DNA of 64,000 nt, taken from the NCBI RefSeq assembly GCF_036250755.1, contig NZ_CP109583.1, forward strand, positions 434,001 to 498,000, in the 5' to 3' direction. The notes under the pieces were generated by a model. The model ran no database searches and was not told the origin of the DNA. It saw only the letters and a list, made by a program, of their open reading frames with translations. Position 1 is the stretch's first letter. Every line of letters begins with the position of its first letter. Below are positions 1 through 8,829 of this stretch, in pieces. This DNA comes from Streptomyces uncialis (lineage in GTDB: Bacteria > Actinomycetota > Actinomycetes > Streptomycetales > Streptomycetaceae). The position numbers and the translations under genes are program-made.

Positions 1-1118
1 GTGAGGCCCTCGGACAGCTCCGACAGAGGAAGGTTCATCGCGCTCAGCATCTGGGCGAGTACCGCCTCGGGCTCCGCGGGATGCTCGGCGCTGCCGCCCA
101 GATCGACGTAGAGTTGTCCGTCCGGGAATGAGGAACGCAACTGTTGCGCGAGGTGGACGGCGACTGTCGTCTTTCCGGCCCCGCCCTGGCCCGTGATCGC
201 CGCGACGGTCGTGGTGGTGGGGTCACGGGCCGTGAAAACGTGAGCAACGGCCTTGGAGACCTCACCTGGTACAAAATCAGGAGTGTCGGCGGGAAGTTGC
301 GACGGGGACACCCACCCGGACCGCGACACGTTGGTCGACGTCCACGCGTTCGCCGTGCCGCTGTCCTGCGCATCCCGCTCCAGAAGGGACCGATGCAGGT
401 CCCGCAGTTCGGAAGTCGGCTCGGCGCCGAGCTCGTCGGCAAGTTTCGAACGCAGCTCGGCGTAGACGGCGAGGGCTTCGGCCGAGCGGCTGGACCGGTG
501 GAGGGCCGTCATCAGGTGGCCGTGGAACGTCTCGCGGAGCGGGTACCTCGCGACGAGGGGCTTGAGTCTGCTCACCACCTGCGTATGCGCTCCCATGGCC
601 AGCATCACATCGGTGTGCTGTTCCAGAGCGACCAACCGCAGCTCGGTCAGCCTATCGGCTTCCGCGGCGACGCAGTCACCCGCTGTGACGTCTGTGAACG
701 CCTCTCCCTCCCAGAGCGACAGGGCGCGCTCGAGCAGGTCGGCCGCCTTGTCGAGGAACCCCTTGTCGCGTTCCCGCATGCCTGCCGCCAATAACTTCTC
801 GAACTGATCGGCGTCGACTTCGTCGGGGCACAGGCGGTAGGCACCGGGCTCGGTCGACATCACCGCCATGACGGTACCCGGGTCGGACATTGACCGGAAG
901 AGCGACCTGATACGCGACACCCTGACATGTACCGCGTTGGCCCGATTGACCGGTACTTGCGCGGGCCATGCCGCCTCGGCGAGGTGGTCGACCGAGACCA
1001 CGCGCCCGGCGTGGGTCAGCATCTCCGCCAGGAACGCTCTGTCTCTGCGTCCAGTCAACATCGCCCCTGTCCCCTGCCCGTTCGACACTCTCAACGATCC
1101 AAGTACGCAGAACCTCAT
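1..1118 (-). CDS. SARP/AfsR-type transcriptional regulator, 3' end beyond the left window edge
   Basis: Predicted DNA-binding activator of the SARP family with an attached STAND-type ATPase. The minus strand is open from an ATG at 1118 to the window edge (372 residues seen). The N-terminus MRFCVLGSLRV starts an OmpR-like winged-helix domain (about 1-90, with GRVVSVDHLAEAAWP), followed by a bacterial transcriptional activation domain (about 95-245, with YPLRETFHGHLMTALHRS and ELGAEPTSELRDLH) and an NB-ARC P-loop ITGQGGAGKTTVAVH near residue 311. An internal ATG at 1061 would remove the first beta strands, so 1118 is preferred although no clear ribosome binding site precedes it. Codon 109 is TTA (792-794), suggesting bldA dependence. 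Its target is not evident, because the adjacent genes to the right are fragments. The family call is secure; the regulon is unknown. Confidence 0.85.
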   Translation of the reverse strand, partial: MRFCVLGSLRVSNGQGTGAMLTGRRDRAFLAEMLTHAGRVVSVDHLAEAAWPAQVPVNRANAVHVRVSRIRSLFRSMSDPGTVMAVMSTEPGAYRLCPDEVDADQFEKLLAAGMRERDKGFLDKAADLLERALSLWEGEAFTDVTAGDCVAAEADRLTELRLVALEQHTDVMLAMGAHTQVVSRLKPLVARYPLRETFHGHLMTALHRSSRSAEALAVYAELRSKLADELGAEPTSELRDLHRSLLERDAQDSGTANAWTSTNVSRSGWVSPSQLPADTPDFVPGEVSKAVAHVFTARDPTTTTVAAITGQGGAGKTTVAVHLAQQLRSSFPDGQLYVDLGGSAEHPAEPEAVLAQMLSAMNLPLSELSEGL

Positions 1119-1139
1119 AACTTGATCGTTGCACGACGT

Positions 1140-1241
1140 TCATCCGATCACCACAGGCTGCAACCCCCGGAGGGCCAACCGGTGCACGGCGCGGGTGCCG
1201 CCGTACTCCTTGGTGAGATCTTGGACGTCGATGCTGGTCAA
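1140..1241 (-). pseudogene. N-terminal fragment of an ABC transporter ATPase
   Basis: Thirty-three codons beginning at a TTG read LTSIDVQDLTKEYGGTRAVH, which matches the usual first strand of ABC ATPases (xxVxxLTKxYGGTxAV). The reading then loses similarity before any Walker A motif and stops. I read it as the 5' remnant of a drug-exporter-type ATPase gene truncated by rearrangement. It is too short for certainty and could be chance. Confidence 0.35.
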
Positions 1242-1837
1242 GGCGCCGGAGTGGCGACCGGGCACGGGTCCAGGACTCTGCCGCCCGAGGAGAGCGTCTC
1301 CCCCGTTCGGGGGAGGCTCGCCGTCAGTTCCGGACGCCACATGACGGAGTGACCTGCCTGCTGCGCCCGCTGATTGACGGGACGAGGCACACCCACCTGC
1401 CGTCCAAGCCATGGGTGCCCGCAGTGTCGCTGCTTGCGCTGGGGCTGATCCCCGCGGTGCGCCTGAGCGAGGGCATGCAGGCGCGCCTGCTGATGACGCC
1501 CGGCAAGCGGGGTGCCCCGGACGCGCGGCGATCACGGTCACACCGCCAGCCACGTGGCGGGACCGGCTGCGGACAGTGGTAGGGGCTGGAGGCGCGCATG
1601 GCCCTCGGTGCGGTGATGCTCCTCGCTCCCTCTGGCTGCTGGTCCTCGCCGTGGTGCTGGCCCGACTCTCCTTCGGGCAGGTGCCGGACGACATCTGGGT
1701 CCTCTCGAAGGCGCACCCGCACTGGGCGTACGCAGCGCGGCGCTTGGCCTGCTCAGCCTCCCGCCGGCGGCGGGTCTCCTCTTCCCGGCGGGTCTGCTGC
1801 TGTGCCCGGAGCCGGGCCGCCCGCTCTCGCGCGGCTA
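1242..1837. other. No intact gene; decayed coding-like DNA
   Basis: Several frames carry short hydrophobic, membrane-like stretches (for example LPSKPWVPAVSLLALGLIPA on the plus strand near 1396-1455 and AALGLLSLPPAAGLLFPAGLL near 1740-1800), but they lie in different frames and none forms a complete gene. This looks like the frameshifted remains of a membrane protein. Confidence 0.4.
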
Positions 1838-2326
1838 AAATCCACGATCACCGCAGTCGAAGCCCTCTCATTGACCGACCAGCCACACCACTTGACCGTG
1901 ATCGGCGAAGGAACCCTCCAGGAGCACCTGCAACAGCGGGCAGTCGAACTCGGGCTCCGGGACCGGGTCCGCTTCGTCCCGTTCCTGCCCCGCGCCGAAC
2001 TCTGGCGCCTCCTGCCGGACTTCGACGCCTTCGTCTTCACCACCACAGGTCTTGAGGCCTTCGGGCTCGTCCTCATCGAAGCCCAGGCCCACGGGCTTCC
2101 GGTCGTCTACTCCAACCTGCCCGGTGTAAAGGAAACCCTCGGAGGCGCCGGAGTTCCCTACACTCCCGGCGACCCGCGCTCACTGGCCGCGGCCCTGGAC
2201 GGGATGGGCCGCGCCCCCCACCGGCGCAAGGCCCTGAGCAAGGCGGCTCTCGACAACGCGCGCCGATACGACATCGCCGCCACCGGCCGCCGGCTCCGCG
2301 AACTGACCATCCGCGTCACCTCCTGA
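1838..2326 (+). pseudogene. Glycosyltransferase family 4, C-terminal domain only
   Basis: The frame ending at 2326 encodes the second Rossmann domain of a GT-B glycosyltransferase: HHLTVIGEGTLQEHLQQRA, RVRFVPFLPRAELWRLLPDF, then GLEAFGLVLIEAQAHGLPVV, the signature in which the EAFGLVLIEA glutamates bind the nucleotide-sugar. The usual N-terminal acceptor domain of about 180 residues is absent; upstream of roughly 1838 the frame is Arg/Ser/Cys-rich and not protein-like. It is therefore a 5'-truncated gene. An open frame runs back to 1598, so a fused product could in principle be translated, but it should lack activity. Confidence 0.7.
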
Positions 2327-3007
2327 GCCCGATGCTCGTCCAGTTGGCCACCGACCGCTCCCTGCCTCGGCATCCTCCTGGGATCGCTGCACTCCGCGGC
2401 CATCACCATCCGCACCTGGCAGAAGAAGCCAGGCAATGCCGCGGCGTACCACAACGCCCTTCATCGCGTCGCCGGGATCGCCATCGCCGGAGGTGCTTCG
2501 CAAGGTGGCCCCAGCCAGGTGACGAGTTACTGTGACAGTGGAGCGGGCGTGCCTTCGCGGACGCGAGGCAGGGAGCGGTGAAAGGTCATGCCGGTACGAT
2601 TCCGAAGGTGTCGCTGCGGGCCACGCGCCGAAGGGATTGAGGGAGACCTGGAGGAGGTCGCCGCCTCGGATCCGGAGGCAGAAGCTGTTGCGGCTGACCG
2701 GGGCGATTTGATGACCGCCCCAGCGGTGGTAGCCGAGGAGATCGAACTCTTCGCTGTCCGCAGCCTGGCACCCGTACCGGATGATTCGCCTCCGTCGTAT
2801 CGCAGTCCAGTGACGCCATCACGTCGCCCCGCCAGTTGCCGCCGGGACCGCGGACTTCCGGCTCGGCGTGGTGCCCGGCGGTAGCGAGCTCCAGCTTCAG
2901 CAGACGGTGCTCCATCCGAGCCTTGAACACGGTCCTGGCCCGGATTCGCCGCACCGGTGACGGGGTGGATATTCTTTCCCGCCACCGGTGGAAGGGAGTG
3001 GCGTTCC
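2327..3007. other. No intact gene
   Basis: There are two coding-like scraps. One is plus strand near 2370-2500 (GILLGSLHSAAITIRTWQKK, then AAYHNALHRVAGIAIAGG). The other is minus strand near 2620-2790 (EEFDLLGYHRWGGHQIAP, then NSFCLRIRGGDLLQVSLNPF). Neither has a start with a ribosome binding site or a recognisable family. They may be gene remnants. Confidence 0.35.
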
Positions 3008-3607
3008 ATGAGCGAGGTGAAGGGTGTCGAGGCGGTGCCCCGGCTCTGGCAGCGCTTCACGGAGTGGCTCAGGCACAACGCCCCTGAGGACCACGCAGTG
3101 CTGTTGCCGGGGATCGGGGCGGAGGAGCTCGGCACGCTGGAGCGGGAGATCGGCTTCCCTCTGGACGGCGGGCTGAAGGCGCTGCTGTCGGTTTGCTGTG
3201 GGGTCGTGACCCCTGCGTCGAGCATGGAGCCCGGCGCTTTCTTCCTCCAGTACAGCCTGCTGGACGCCGCCGGGATCGTGGAGTGGCAGCGGTACTTCGC
3301 CAACGCGGAGCGGGACCTCGTCGCGGACGGAAACGGCTGGGGCGTCGGGATGCTGGCGCACCACTCGTGGGTGCCCTTCGCCCAGGCCAACACCGGGGAC
3401 GTGTTGTTCGTGGACCACCGGGACGGCCACGAAGGAGAGGTAGGGGAGATGTCCTTCGGCGACCCCCGGTACCGGCTGCTGCGGCCCGGTCTCACAGAGA
3501 CACTGCACGACATGTGCGTCGCGGTCGAGGAGTCCGCCCCACTCCTGTCGCCCGAGTTGAGGCGGCGTCCAGTGGTGCACGAGGGGCGCATGCTGGAGTG
3601 GCACTGA
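3008..3607 (+). CDS. SMI1/KNR4-family protein
   Basis: A 199-residue soluble protein. The start ATG at 3008 follows GGAAGGGAG, which is better than the in-frame upstream ATG at 2957. The pattern resembles SMI1/KNR4 (SUKH) proteins: LPGIGAEELGTLEREIGFPL near the start, then FFLQYSLLDAAGIVEWQRYF and HHSWVPFAQANTGDVLFVDH. In bacteria this superfamily includes many immunity proteins of polymorphic toxin systems and general housekeeping members. No toxin gene is visible beside it, and both flanks are degenerate DNA. The family assignment is good; an immunity role is only a possibility. Confidence 0.75.
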   Translation: MSEVKGVEAVPRLWQRFTEWLRHNAPEDHAVLLPGIGAEELGTLEREIGFPLDGGLKALLSVCCGVVTPASSMEPGAFFLQYSLLDAAGIVEWQRYFANAERDLVADGNGWGVGMLAHHSWVPFAQANTGDVLFVDHRDGHEGEVGEMSFGDPRYRLLRPGLTETLHDMCVAVEESAPLLSPELRRRPVVHEGRMLEWH

Positions 3608-3899
3608 GGGCTTGCAGGCGGCGAGAACGCTTCCGCCGGCGGCCGGGGCGGCCATGCCGCGTTCCGTCATCGTCATCCCGATCGCGGTCCCCAGCCCGAG
3701 CGGCTCGCGGCCGTCACCGCACCGCTGGCCGCCGTCCAGCGGGCGCGCGGCGCAGGCCCGGTCGGATTCTTCCTGGCCTGCCGTGGCGTGTCGCGACGTG
3801 CTCGGACCAGGCCGGCCGGTGGTGCGGGGAGCCGTGAACGTACGGGCCGGCACCGGCGGGGCCGGAGCTCCCGGGGTGCCTGGCGGGTGAGCGGTGCGG

Positions 3900-4445
3900 T
3901 CAGGCGACCTGGTCCATGCCGGCGCCGACCTTCTTCATGCACGCGTCCTCGAAGGCCCTGAGACTGATCTGGCCGTCGTGCCCGGGGCCTATGAACTCCG
4001 TGAAGAGGGTCCAGCCGCGCTGCTTGAGGATCACCTTGGGTATTCCGTCTCCCCGTCCGGTGTCTTGCGCACCCTCTGGTCGTGGGTCCGCCAGTCACGC
4101 TCCCGCAGTTCGCGGACCGCCGTGTCGTAGCGGGCGATGTCGACCGGGGTGGCGGTGATGTCGGTCGTCCAGGCCTTGAGAGCGACGCTGCACGACGCTG
4201 CCGTGCCCGGCCGGACGCCCGCGGCGTCACGGGCGAACTCCTCGTTCGCCGGGACATCCGCGTCGGCGGCCGAGGTGTCGAGGTCCGCGCGTACGACCTC
4301 CCTGGGGAGCGGCCCGGTGCCCTTGGGGCGGGGGCGGAGCCGGGGTGACGGCCGCTCCGGCGCCCGAACCACCCGTGCCGCACCCCGCGGCTCCGACCAC
4401 GACGACCGTTACCACCACGGCGGCGGCCCACTTCGCTCTGCCCAC
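3900..4445 (-). pseudogene. Frameshifted secreted lipoprotein gene
   Basis: A GTG at 4445 preceded by GGAAGGG begins a lipoprotein signal (RAKWAAAVVVTVVVVGAAGC, lipobox VGAAGC). The reading must then change frame in a C-rich run near 4330 to continue as PREVVRADLDTSAADADVPA and KAWTTDITATPVDIARYDTA, and again near 4045 to end as KVILKQRGWTLFTEFIGPGH and FEDACMKKVGAGMDQVA. All three frames are coding-like and join into one sensible protein of about 180 residues, so this is a gene with two frameshifts, or two sequencing errors. A diverged copy of its 3' end lies at 12799-12858. The function is unknown. Confidence 0.6.
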
Positions 4446-4598
4446 AGTCCGTACCCTTCCCCACACCGCGGGGAGCAGGCGCCCCCGTGACCTGGGGAGG
4501 AGTCTGCCACGGCGTGCTGACGCGACAACCGGCAGCCTCTCCGCCTGACGACCGGTGAGCAGCCCCGCCGGTCGGCCGCTACGACGGCCGCCCCTGAC

Positions 4599-5070
4599 AG
4601 CTCCGTTCTCACGTGCACCGCCAAGCGGACGGGATGCCGTACCGGCGGGCACCACGCCTACGCGGCCCGGGACCGCGTCGCGGTCGTCGAACACCTGGCG
4701 CATCTGGACGCGGACCAGCTGGAGTTCACCGCGGGTGTGCTCCGCAACACCTGCAACGACACCCTCCAGGTCCTGCGGGAGACCGGCCGCCCGCACAACC
4801 CGGCCACCGTGGTCCGCCAGGCGGTGCGGACGGTGTCGGTCCTTTCGGCTGGGACGGCTGGGCGGTGCCCGCCCTTCTCGTCTTCGGTTTCGGCGGCCCG
4901 GAGCCCGTCGCAGGTCAGCTCTCGTTGGAAGTCGCGTCGGACTTCCCCGGCCACTACGGCCGCACCCGCCCGCCGGCAGCCGGGCTGCGCCCGCTGCGTG
5001 ACCCGAGCACCGACGAGAAAGCGGCCGACGACGAGAACAGCCGGCCGCTTCCCAGCGGTCAGGCCGTTCT
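4599..5070 (+). pseudogene. Unidentified frameshifted coding remnant
   Basis: The plus strand reads ARDRVAVVEHLAHLDADQLE, then TAGVLRNTCNDTLQVLRETG and ATVVRQAVRTVSVL in one frame. Near 4845 coding character moves to another frame: FGWDGWAVPALLVFGFGGPE, then QLSLEVASDFPGHYGR. The two pieces look like a single decayed gene with one frameshift. No start site or family was recognised. Confidence 0.3.
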
Positions 5071-5075
5071 GGTTA

Positions 5076-5864
5076 CTACCCGGCGTGCAGGACGAAGAAC
5101 AGGAAGCACAGGAATCGCGGCTCGGCCGCGATGGCCTCGGGGAACATCTCGCGGGCGGCGGGATCAGGATCCGGCTCGCTGATGACCGATATCCTGAAAC
5201 CGGCCCCGCCGAAAGCCTCGATCATCGCGTGCAACGGCCTGTGCCATCTGCTCACCAGAGCGGTCCGGCCGCCCACGGTCCACTCCACGGTCCATTTGGT
5301 GGTGTCGAAATAGTTGCACTTCGCCTCGCGACCGGCCTCGCGGTGTATGAGATTGATGGCAAAGGGATGGTCGACAGACGCGATCAGCCGACCGCCGGGC
5401 CTGAGTACGCGTCGCAGCTCGGCCAGCGCCGGCCCCCAGTCCTCCAGGTAGTGCAGCACCAGGGACGCCACTACATCGTCGAACGTGTCATCAGCGTAAG
5501 GAAGCGCGCTGCCCAGGTCCGCCACCTGCAGGTCCGCACCGCCGCCGAGCCGCTGCCGAGCCAGCTCCAGCATCCCGGCACTCGTGTCGAAGCCACTCAC
5601 CACGGCGCCACGGTCGCGCAGCGCGGCAAACAGGGCCCCCGAGCCGCAACCGGCGTCGAGGATCCGCCGGCCGGCCACCTCTCCGGCGAGGGCCAGCATC
5701 GCGGGCCGCTCGTAGTAGGCATTGACAAGGTTGGTTTCGTTCGCGGCCGTGTACGCCTCGGCGAAGCTGTTGTAGTCGTTGGTCCCCGACGGATCCACAC
5801 TCACTGCGGACGGCGAGACCAGCCTGGTGGAAATCGCCTGCTCTGGGCGCTCGCTTGGGATCAT
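5076..5864 (-). CDS. Class I SAM-dependent methyltransferase
   Basis: A 262-residue soluble enzyme predicted to move a methyl group from S-adenosylmethionine to a small molecule. Motif I (RRILDAGCGSGALFAALRDR) lies near residue 71, an acidic strand end GAVVSGFDTSAGMLELAR follows, then the motif II region DDTFDDVVASLVLHYLEDWG and motif III LRRVLRPGGRLIASVDHPF. The C-terminus ends WHRPLHAMIEAFGGAGFRIS followed by a hydrophobic tail. The open frame extends upstream, but homology begins after the ATG at 5864, which I use as the start; no strong ribosome binding site supports it. It stands alone between degraded stretches, so the substrate cannot be inferred. Confidence 0.8.
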   Translation of the reverse strand: MIPSERPEQAISTRLVSPSAVSVDPSGTNDYNSFAEAYTAANETNLVNAYYERPAMLALAGEVAGRRILDAGCGSGALFAALRDRGAVVSGFDTSAGMLELARQRLGGGADLQVADLGSALPYADDTFDDVVASLVLHYLEDWGPALAELRRVLRPGGRLIASVDHPFAINLIHREAGREAKCNYFDTTKWTVEWTVGGRTALVSRWHRPLHAMIEAFGGAGFRISVISEPDPDPAAREMFPEAIAAEPRFLCFLFFVLHAG

Positions 5865-6306
5865 GGTGCGGGAGACGTGCGCTGCAGCAGTCCGGTTCCT
5901 GGCTGCGGCCAACTGCTGCGCTGCGTCGTCGCACGGGTCGATCCCGTCTACCCCGGAGTCCTCTCCCTGTCGGGCCACGCCGGTGCGGCGGGCCCTCCCG
6001 GAACACAGCAAGCACCCCGGCGCTCGTGCCGGAGAACGGAAGCGCGAGCACAAGGCTCCCCGGGCCGGGTTCGCCTCATAGGCGACCGCCACCGTCATGC
6101 GGATGCTGCGCGAACACGACGAACAGGCGGCAGCACTGACGAGCACCTGACCGCTGCGACCCCTGTCGCAAAGTGGTTGGCTACAGAAGTTCTTCGGGGA
6201 TTGCGGGATCCGCGACTTGCTGCGCATCCCGACACGGGAGGCGCGAATCCGTTGTCCTGACTCCTCCTCGGTGACCTGCGACAGCCCAGGCCAGTGCCTT
6301 ACTGGC
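5865..6306. other. No gene recognised
   Basis: About 440 bp with only short coding-like pieces, such as plus-strand VMRMLREHDEQAAALTST ending near 6150. I saw no RNA gene and no repeat. Confidence 0.4.
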
Positions 6307-6747
6307 TCACCACGGAGGGCGGATCGGCCCCTGTGGCGTAAGCCGGGTCAGGTCGGCGACAAGTTCACTGAAGCGCGCCTCTCCCAGCGCTTCTCGCCAT
6401 GGTGCGACGGCTGCCCGGGCAGCCTGGTCGGCGGCGCGAGTGGCAGCCCAACCGGCCTCGGTAAGCCCCAGGAGCCGGGCTCGGGCATCGTGCGGGTGAG
6501 GATGCCGCACCAGGTATCCCTTGCGGACCAGTTCCTCGACCAACTGGGCGCCGGCCTGCTTGGTCACCCCCAGGTGCTCTGCCAGGTCGGCCGTAGTGGC
6601 GTCGCCCAGGGAGATGCGGGCGAAGGCGAAACCGTGTGCCGGCCGCAGATCCTCAAAACCTTGCCGGGACACGCGAGCGTGGATCTCCTGCACCAACTGT
6701 CCGGAGAGTGCCAGCACGACAGCGGAGAAGGCCAGAGCGTCATCCAT
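6307..6747 (-). CDS. MarR-family transcriptional regulator
   Basis: A 146-residue winged-helix regulator. The core LGDATTADLAEHLGVTKQAG carries the helix-turn-helix, and VEELVRKGYLVRHPHPHDAR with ARLLGLTEAG forms the wing, as in MarR proteins. It is transcribed divergently from the cupin gene at 6816 across 68 bp that contain overlapping inverted repeats with TTGTC/GACAA half-sites. This is the usual arrangement for a MarR dimer repressing itself and its neighbour until a small ligand binds. Start ATG at 6747; another ATG lies four bases downstream in a different frame. The ligand is unknown. Confidence 0.88.
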   Translation of the reverse strand: MDDALAFSAVVLALSGQLVQEIHARVSRQGFEDLRPAHGFAFARISLGDATTADLAEHLGVTKQAGAQLVEELVRKGYLVRHPHPHDARARLLGLTEAGWAATRAADQAARAAVAPWREALGEARFSELVADLTRLTPQGPIRPPW

Positions 6748-6750
6748 GGG

Positions 6751-6801
6751 CTTGACTATAACTGGTCAAGCTGCTTGTCTTCATGGACAAGCTACTTGTC
6801 C
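6751..6801. promoter_or_regulatory. Divergent marR/cupin promoter-operator with three overlapping inverted repeats
   Basis: Read directly: CTTGAC (6751-6756) pairs with GTCAAG (6765-6770). GCTTGTC (6773-6779) pairs with GACAAGC (6786-6792). GGACAAG (6785-6791) pairs with CTTGTCC (6795-6801). The second and third repeats share the GACAAG half-site, so two MarR dimers could compete or bind cooperatively. The last repeat sits just upstream of the cupin gene's AAGGAGG, so binding would also block translation initiation or early transcription. Confidence 0.75.
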
Positions 6802-6815
6802 ATAAGGAGGCTGCT

Positions 6816-7190
6816 ATGCCGTTCATCCGCCGCGACGAGGCCGTCGTGCACGAGATCCACGGTGTCCGCTTCGTTTCCTACGTCCGCCCGGGCTCGGGCA
6901 GCCGGGATCTCGCCGCCTGGCGCGGCGAGATCCCGGCCGGAACGATGGGCCAGCCCCACATGATCAGCCACGAGGAAACGTTCTACGTTCTGTCCGGTCG
7001 CCTGCGGCTCACCATCGGCGGCGAGACCGCCGAACTCGGCTTCGGCGACGCAGCGGTGGCTCCGGCAGGCTCCGAGCTGGCAGTTGCCAACACCACCGAC
7101 CAGCCCGCGCACATGTGGGTCACCACACGTGTCGGGCTCAGCGCCAAACTCGCCGACGGCAGCACCATCACGCCGCCCTGGACTCATTGA
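6816..7190 (+). CDS. Cupin-domain protein
   Basis: A 124-residue single-domain cupin. The first cupin motif is represented by GQPHMISHEETFYVLSGRLR (metal-type His and Glu residues around residues 48-60), followed by IGGETAELGFGDAAVAPAGS and the second-motif region DQPAHMWVTTRVG. The ATG at 6816 has a near-perfect AAGGAGG six bases upstream, preferred over the ATG at 6783, which lies inside the operator. It is divergent from the MarR gene and probably repressed by it. Small cupins of this sort can be detoxifying dioxygenases, isomerases or simple ligand binders; the substrate is unknown. Confidence 0.85.
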   Translation: MPFIRRDEAVVHEIHGVRFVSYVRPGSGSRDLAAWRGEIPAGTMGQPHMISHEETFYVLSGRLRLTIGGETAELGFGDAAVAPAGSELAVANTTDQPAHMWVTTRVGLSAKLADGSTITPPWTH

Positions 7191-7297
7191 ACCCACCCGA
7201 AGCAAGGTCATCAAGCAGAGCGTGGACGATGCCGAATCAGTCGATGCGGCAGGGTGCGACCCATCGTGATCAACTTCTCCCGATCGGCCCGTCTGCC

Positions 7298-7394
7298 ATG
7301 CCCATCGCCCGGGCCTGCCCGACAGCCCTGGCCGCCGCCGAGCGCGAGCGGTTGAAGAAGACGGCCTCTTCGCCACAAGACCGAGTAGCGGCTG
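7298..7394 (+). pseudogene. IS630-type transposase N-terminal remnant
   Basis: The plus strand reads ALAAAERERLKKTASSPQDR, close to the start of Streptomyces IS630-family transposases (xxxAERERLKKMAxGxKT). Similarity ends abruptly at about 7394, where an oppositely oriented recombinase fragment begins. No DDE catalytic residues and no inverted repeats are present. Confidence 0.45.
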
Positions 7395-7605
7395 GACCAC
7401 TCCAGCAGCACCAGCTGGATCCCACCCAGGTAGACCCGTCTCGTATGCCGGGAGCGAGGCTCGGACCGCGGGCCACCGTCGAGGAGGATGCGAACCCAGG
7501 CTTCGACGACGCGATGGATGCCCGGGGCCGTCCCGTCGAGTTCCCGTTCCAACCACCGGCCGACGGCGGTGAGGGCCCGGACCCCGCAGTCAGAACCGGT
7601 ACCGC
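7383..7605 (-). pseudogene. Tyrosine recombinase N-terminal (SAM-like) domain remnant
   Basis: The minus strand reads ALTAVGRWLERELDGTAPGI, then RVVEAWVRILLDGGPRSEPR and YLGGIQLVLLEWSSRYS. This is the core-binding domain of Streptomyces phage-type integrases (the family usually continues RYxHLREVTR). The catalytic domain with Arg-His-Arg-Tyr is missing. The fragment abuts the IS630 remnant head to head. Confidence 0.5.
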
Positions 7606-7627
7606 TGGGGCCGGATACCATCCCGGA

Positions 7628-8167
7628 ATGCCCCAACAGCAAGAGGAGTCCTCCGAGCAGCAGTCCAGACTGCAGTGGCTGCTCCCCCACCGTCTCGCCG
7701 TGCGCGAGGGATGGCGGTACGCGAGCCTCGATGGGCTGCTGATGGCGCACGGCCGCTGGTTCACCCCTTCCCCCCTCCCCGCGGAGGTGGCCCCCGGGGT
7801 CCCCGGGGCATGCTTCCGGGAATCACTGGCCTGGGCATCCGGGCAGCCCCCCGACGACACTGCCTACGTGGAAGGGTTCGCGGACGACATGATTCTGGGG
7901 CCGACCGCTCACGCGTGGTGCTCACGGGCCGACGCCCGGGCGATCGACCGCACCTGGAACCCGCCCGGCGTGGCATACATCGGCCTCCCCCTCCGGCCGG
8001 AAGCGGCAAAGTCGTTCACGCACGACAACGGCACGTGGTCCGTTCTGTTCGCCTCCGGCGGGCTGAGCTCGCCGACAGCCGAGAATTGGATGCGGCACGG
8101 CATCCCCCAGGGTGTGCTGGCAGACGTCGGCATTCCCTTCCCCGCAGCGTTCCCTCAGCCGGGCTGA
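7628..8167 (+). CDS. Hypothetical protein
   Basis: A 179-residue protein that I do not recognise. The frame is open further upstream, but that portion overlaps recombinase and transposase debris, so the ATG at 7628 (MPQQQEESSEQQSRLQWLLP) is the likely start. The sequence is soluble and tryptophan-rich: REGWRYASLDGLLMAHGRWF, FADDMILGPTAHAWCSRADA, then AYIGLPLRPEAAKSFTHDNG. It has a Ser/Gln/Glu-rich N-terminus and no signal peptide or membrane segment. High-GC third positions support real coding. There is no operon partner. Confidence 0.6.
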   Translation: MPQQQEESSEQQSRLQWLLPHRLAVREGWRYASLDGLLMAHGRWFTPSPLPAEVAPGVPGACFRESLAWASGQPPDDTAYVEGFADDMILGPTAHAWCSRADARAIDRTWNPPGVAYIGLPLRPEAAKSFTHDNGTWSVLFASGGLSSPTAENWMRHGIPQGVLADVGIPFPAAFPQPG

Positions 8168-8829
8168 CCGGACCGCACCACGCCGTCGGCCCGGGGCCGA
8201 ATGGCGCGGCGGCCGACATGCTCCCGTGGTGGTGAAGGCCCGAGCCTGACACGCGCCTGGCCTTCACTCAGTCCAGCGGCATCCGGTCCATGGGCATCAG
8301 GACCGGACCCGGCAGGCATCCTTAGCGCGAAGCGCGCCTTCGCCGATGCGGTCCCACACAGGGGTTCCGTGCCGACGTACCGGCCCAAGAGCGGTCGCCG
8401 GGGCCATCGCTGCGGGCTTCAGCCGTGACCAGGTGACGCGGTACCGGCCGCGATCGCCCTGCACGGCGCGACGGGCAAAGCGTTGGCGGAGTCCGGCGGC
8501 CGGGGCCTCCGGGGCCACTGATCAGGCGGCCCCCGGCTGATGGCGGCTCCGCCAGGGGGCCCCGCAGCGCCGTGTCCGCTTCGCGCACCTTCCATCGTGT
8601 GGCCCCTGGTGGGCCGCGGTGCGACTCTTGTCCGATGAGGACAGAACGGCGGAGCCAGGCCGCGCGCGACGATATTGGCGCCGGAGACGCCAACATCCAG
8701 CGTGATGGCGCCGAGTTCATCAGGAAGATGCGGGCCCGGGCCGGCGCAGAGGCTGCCTACGGCGCAGACAGGCGGTCGGGGCCAGCGGCTGCCGTCCCGG
8801 GTGGCGATCATGTCGTTCAGGTGGCGGAT
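8168..8829. other. No gene recognised
   Basis: About 660 bp without a convincing start, ribosome binding site or family match in any frame. A C/G-rich inverted stretch near 8515-8565 (CAGGCGGCCCCCGGCTGATGGCGG and following) could fold but has no gene ending at it in the right position. Confidence 0.4.

Noticed and set aside
4737..6260. 507-codon plus-strand frame
   Set aside because: Only its first 50 or so codons look coding (the remnant at 4599-5070); the rest is antisense to the methyltransferase gene.
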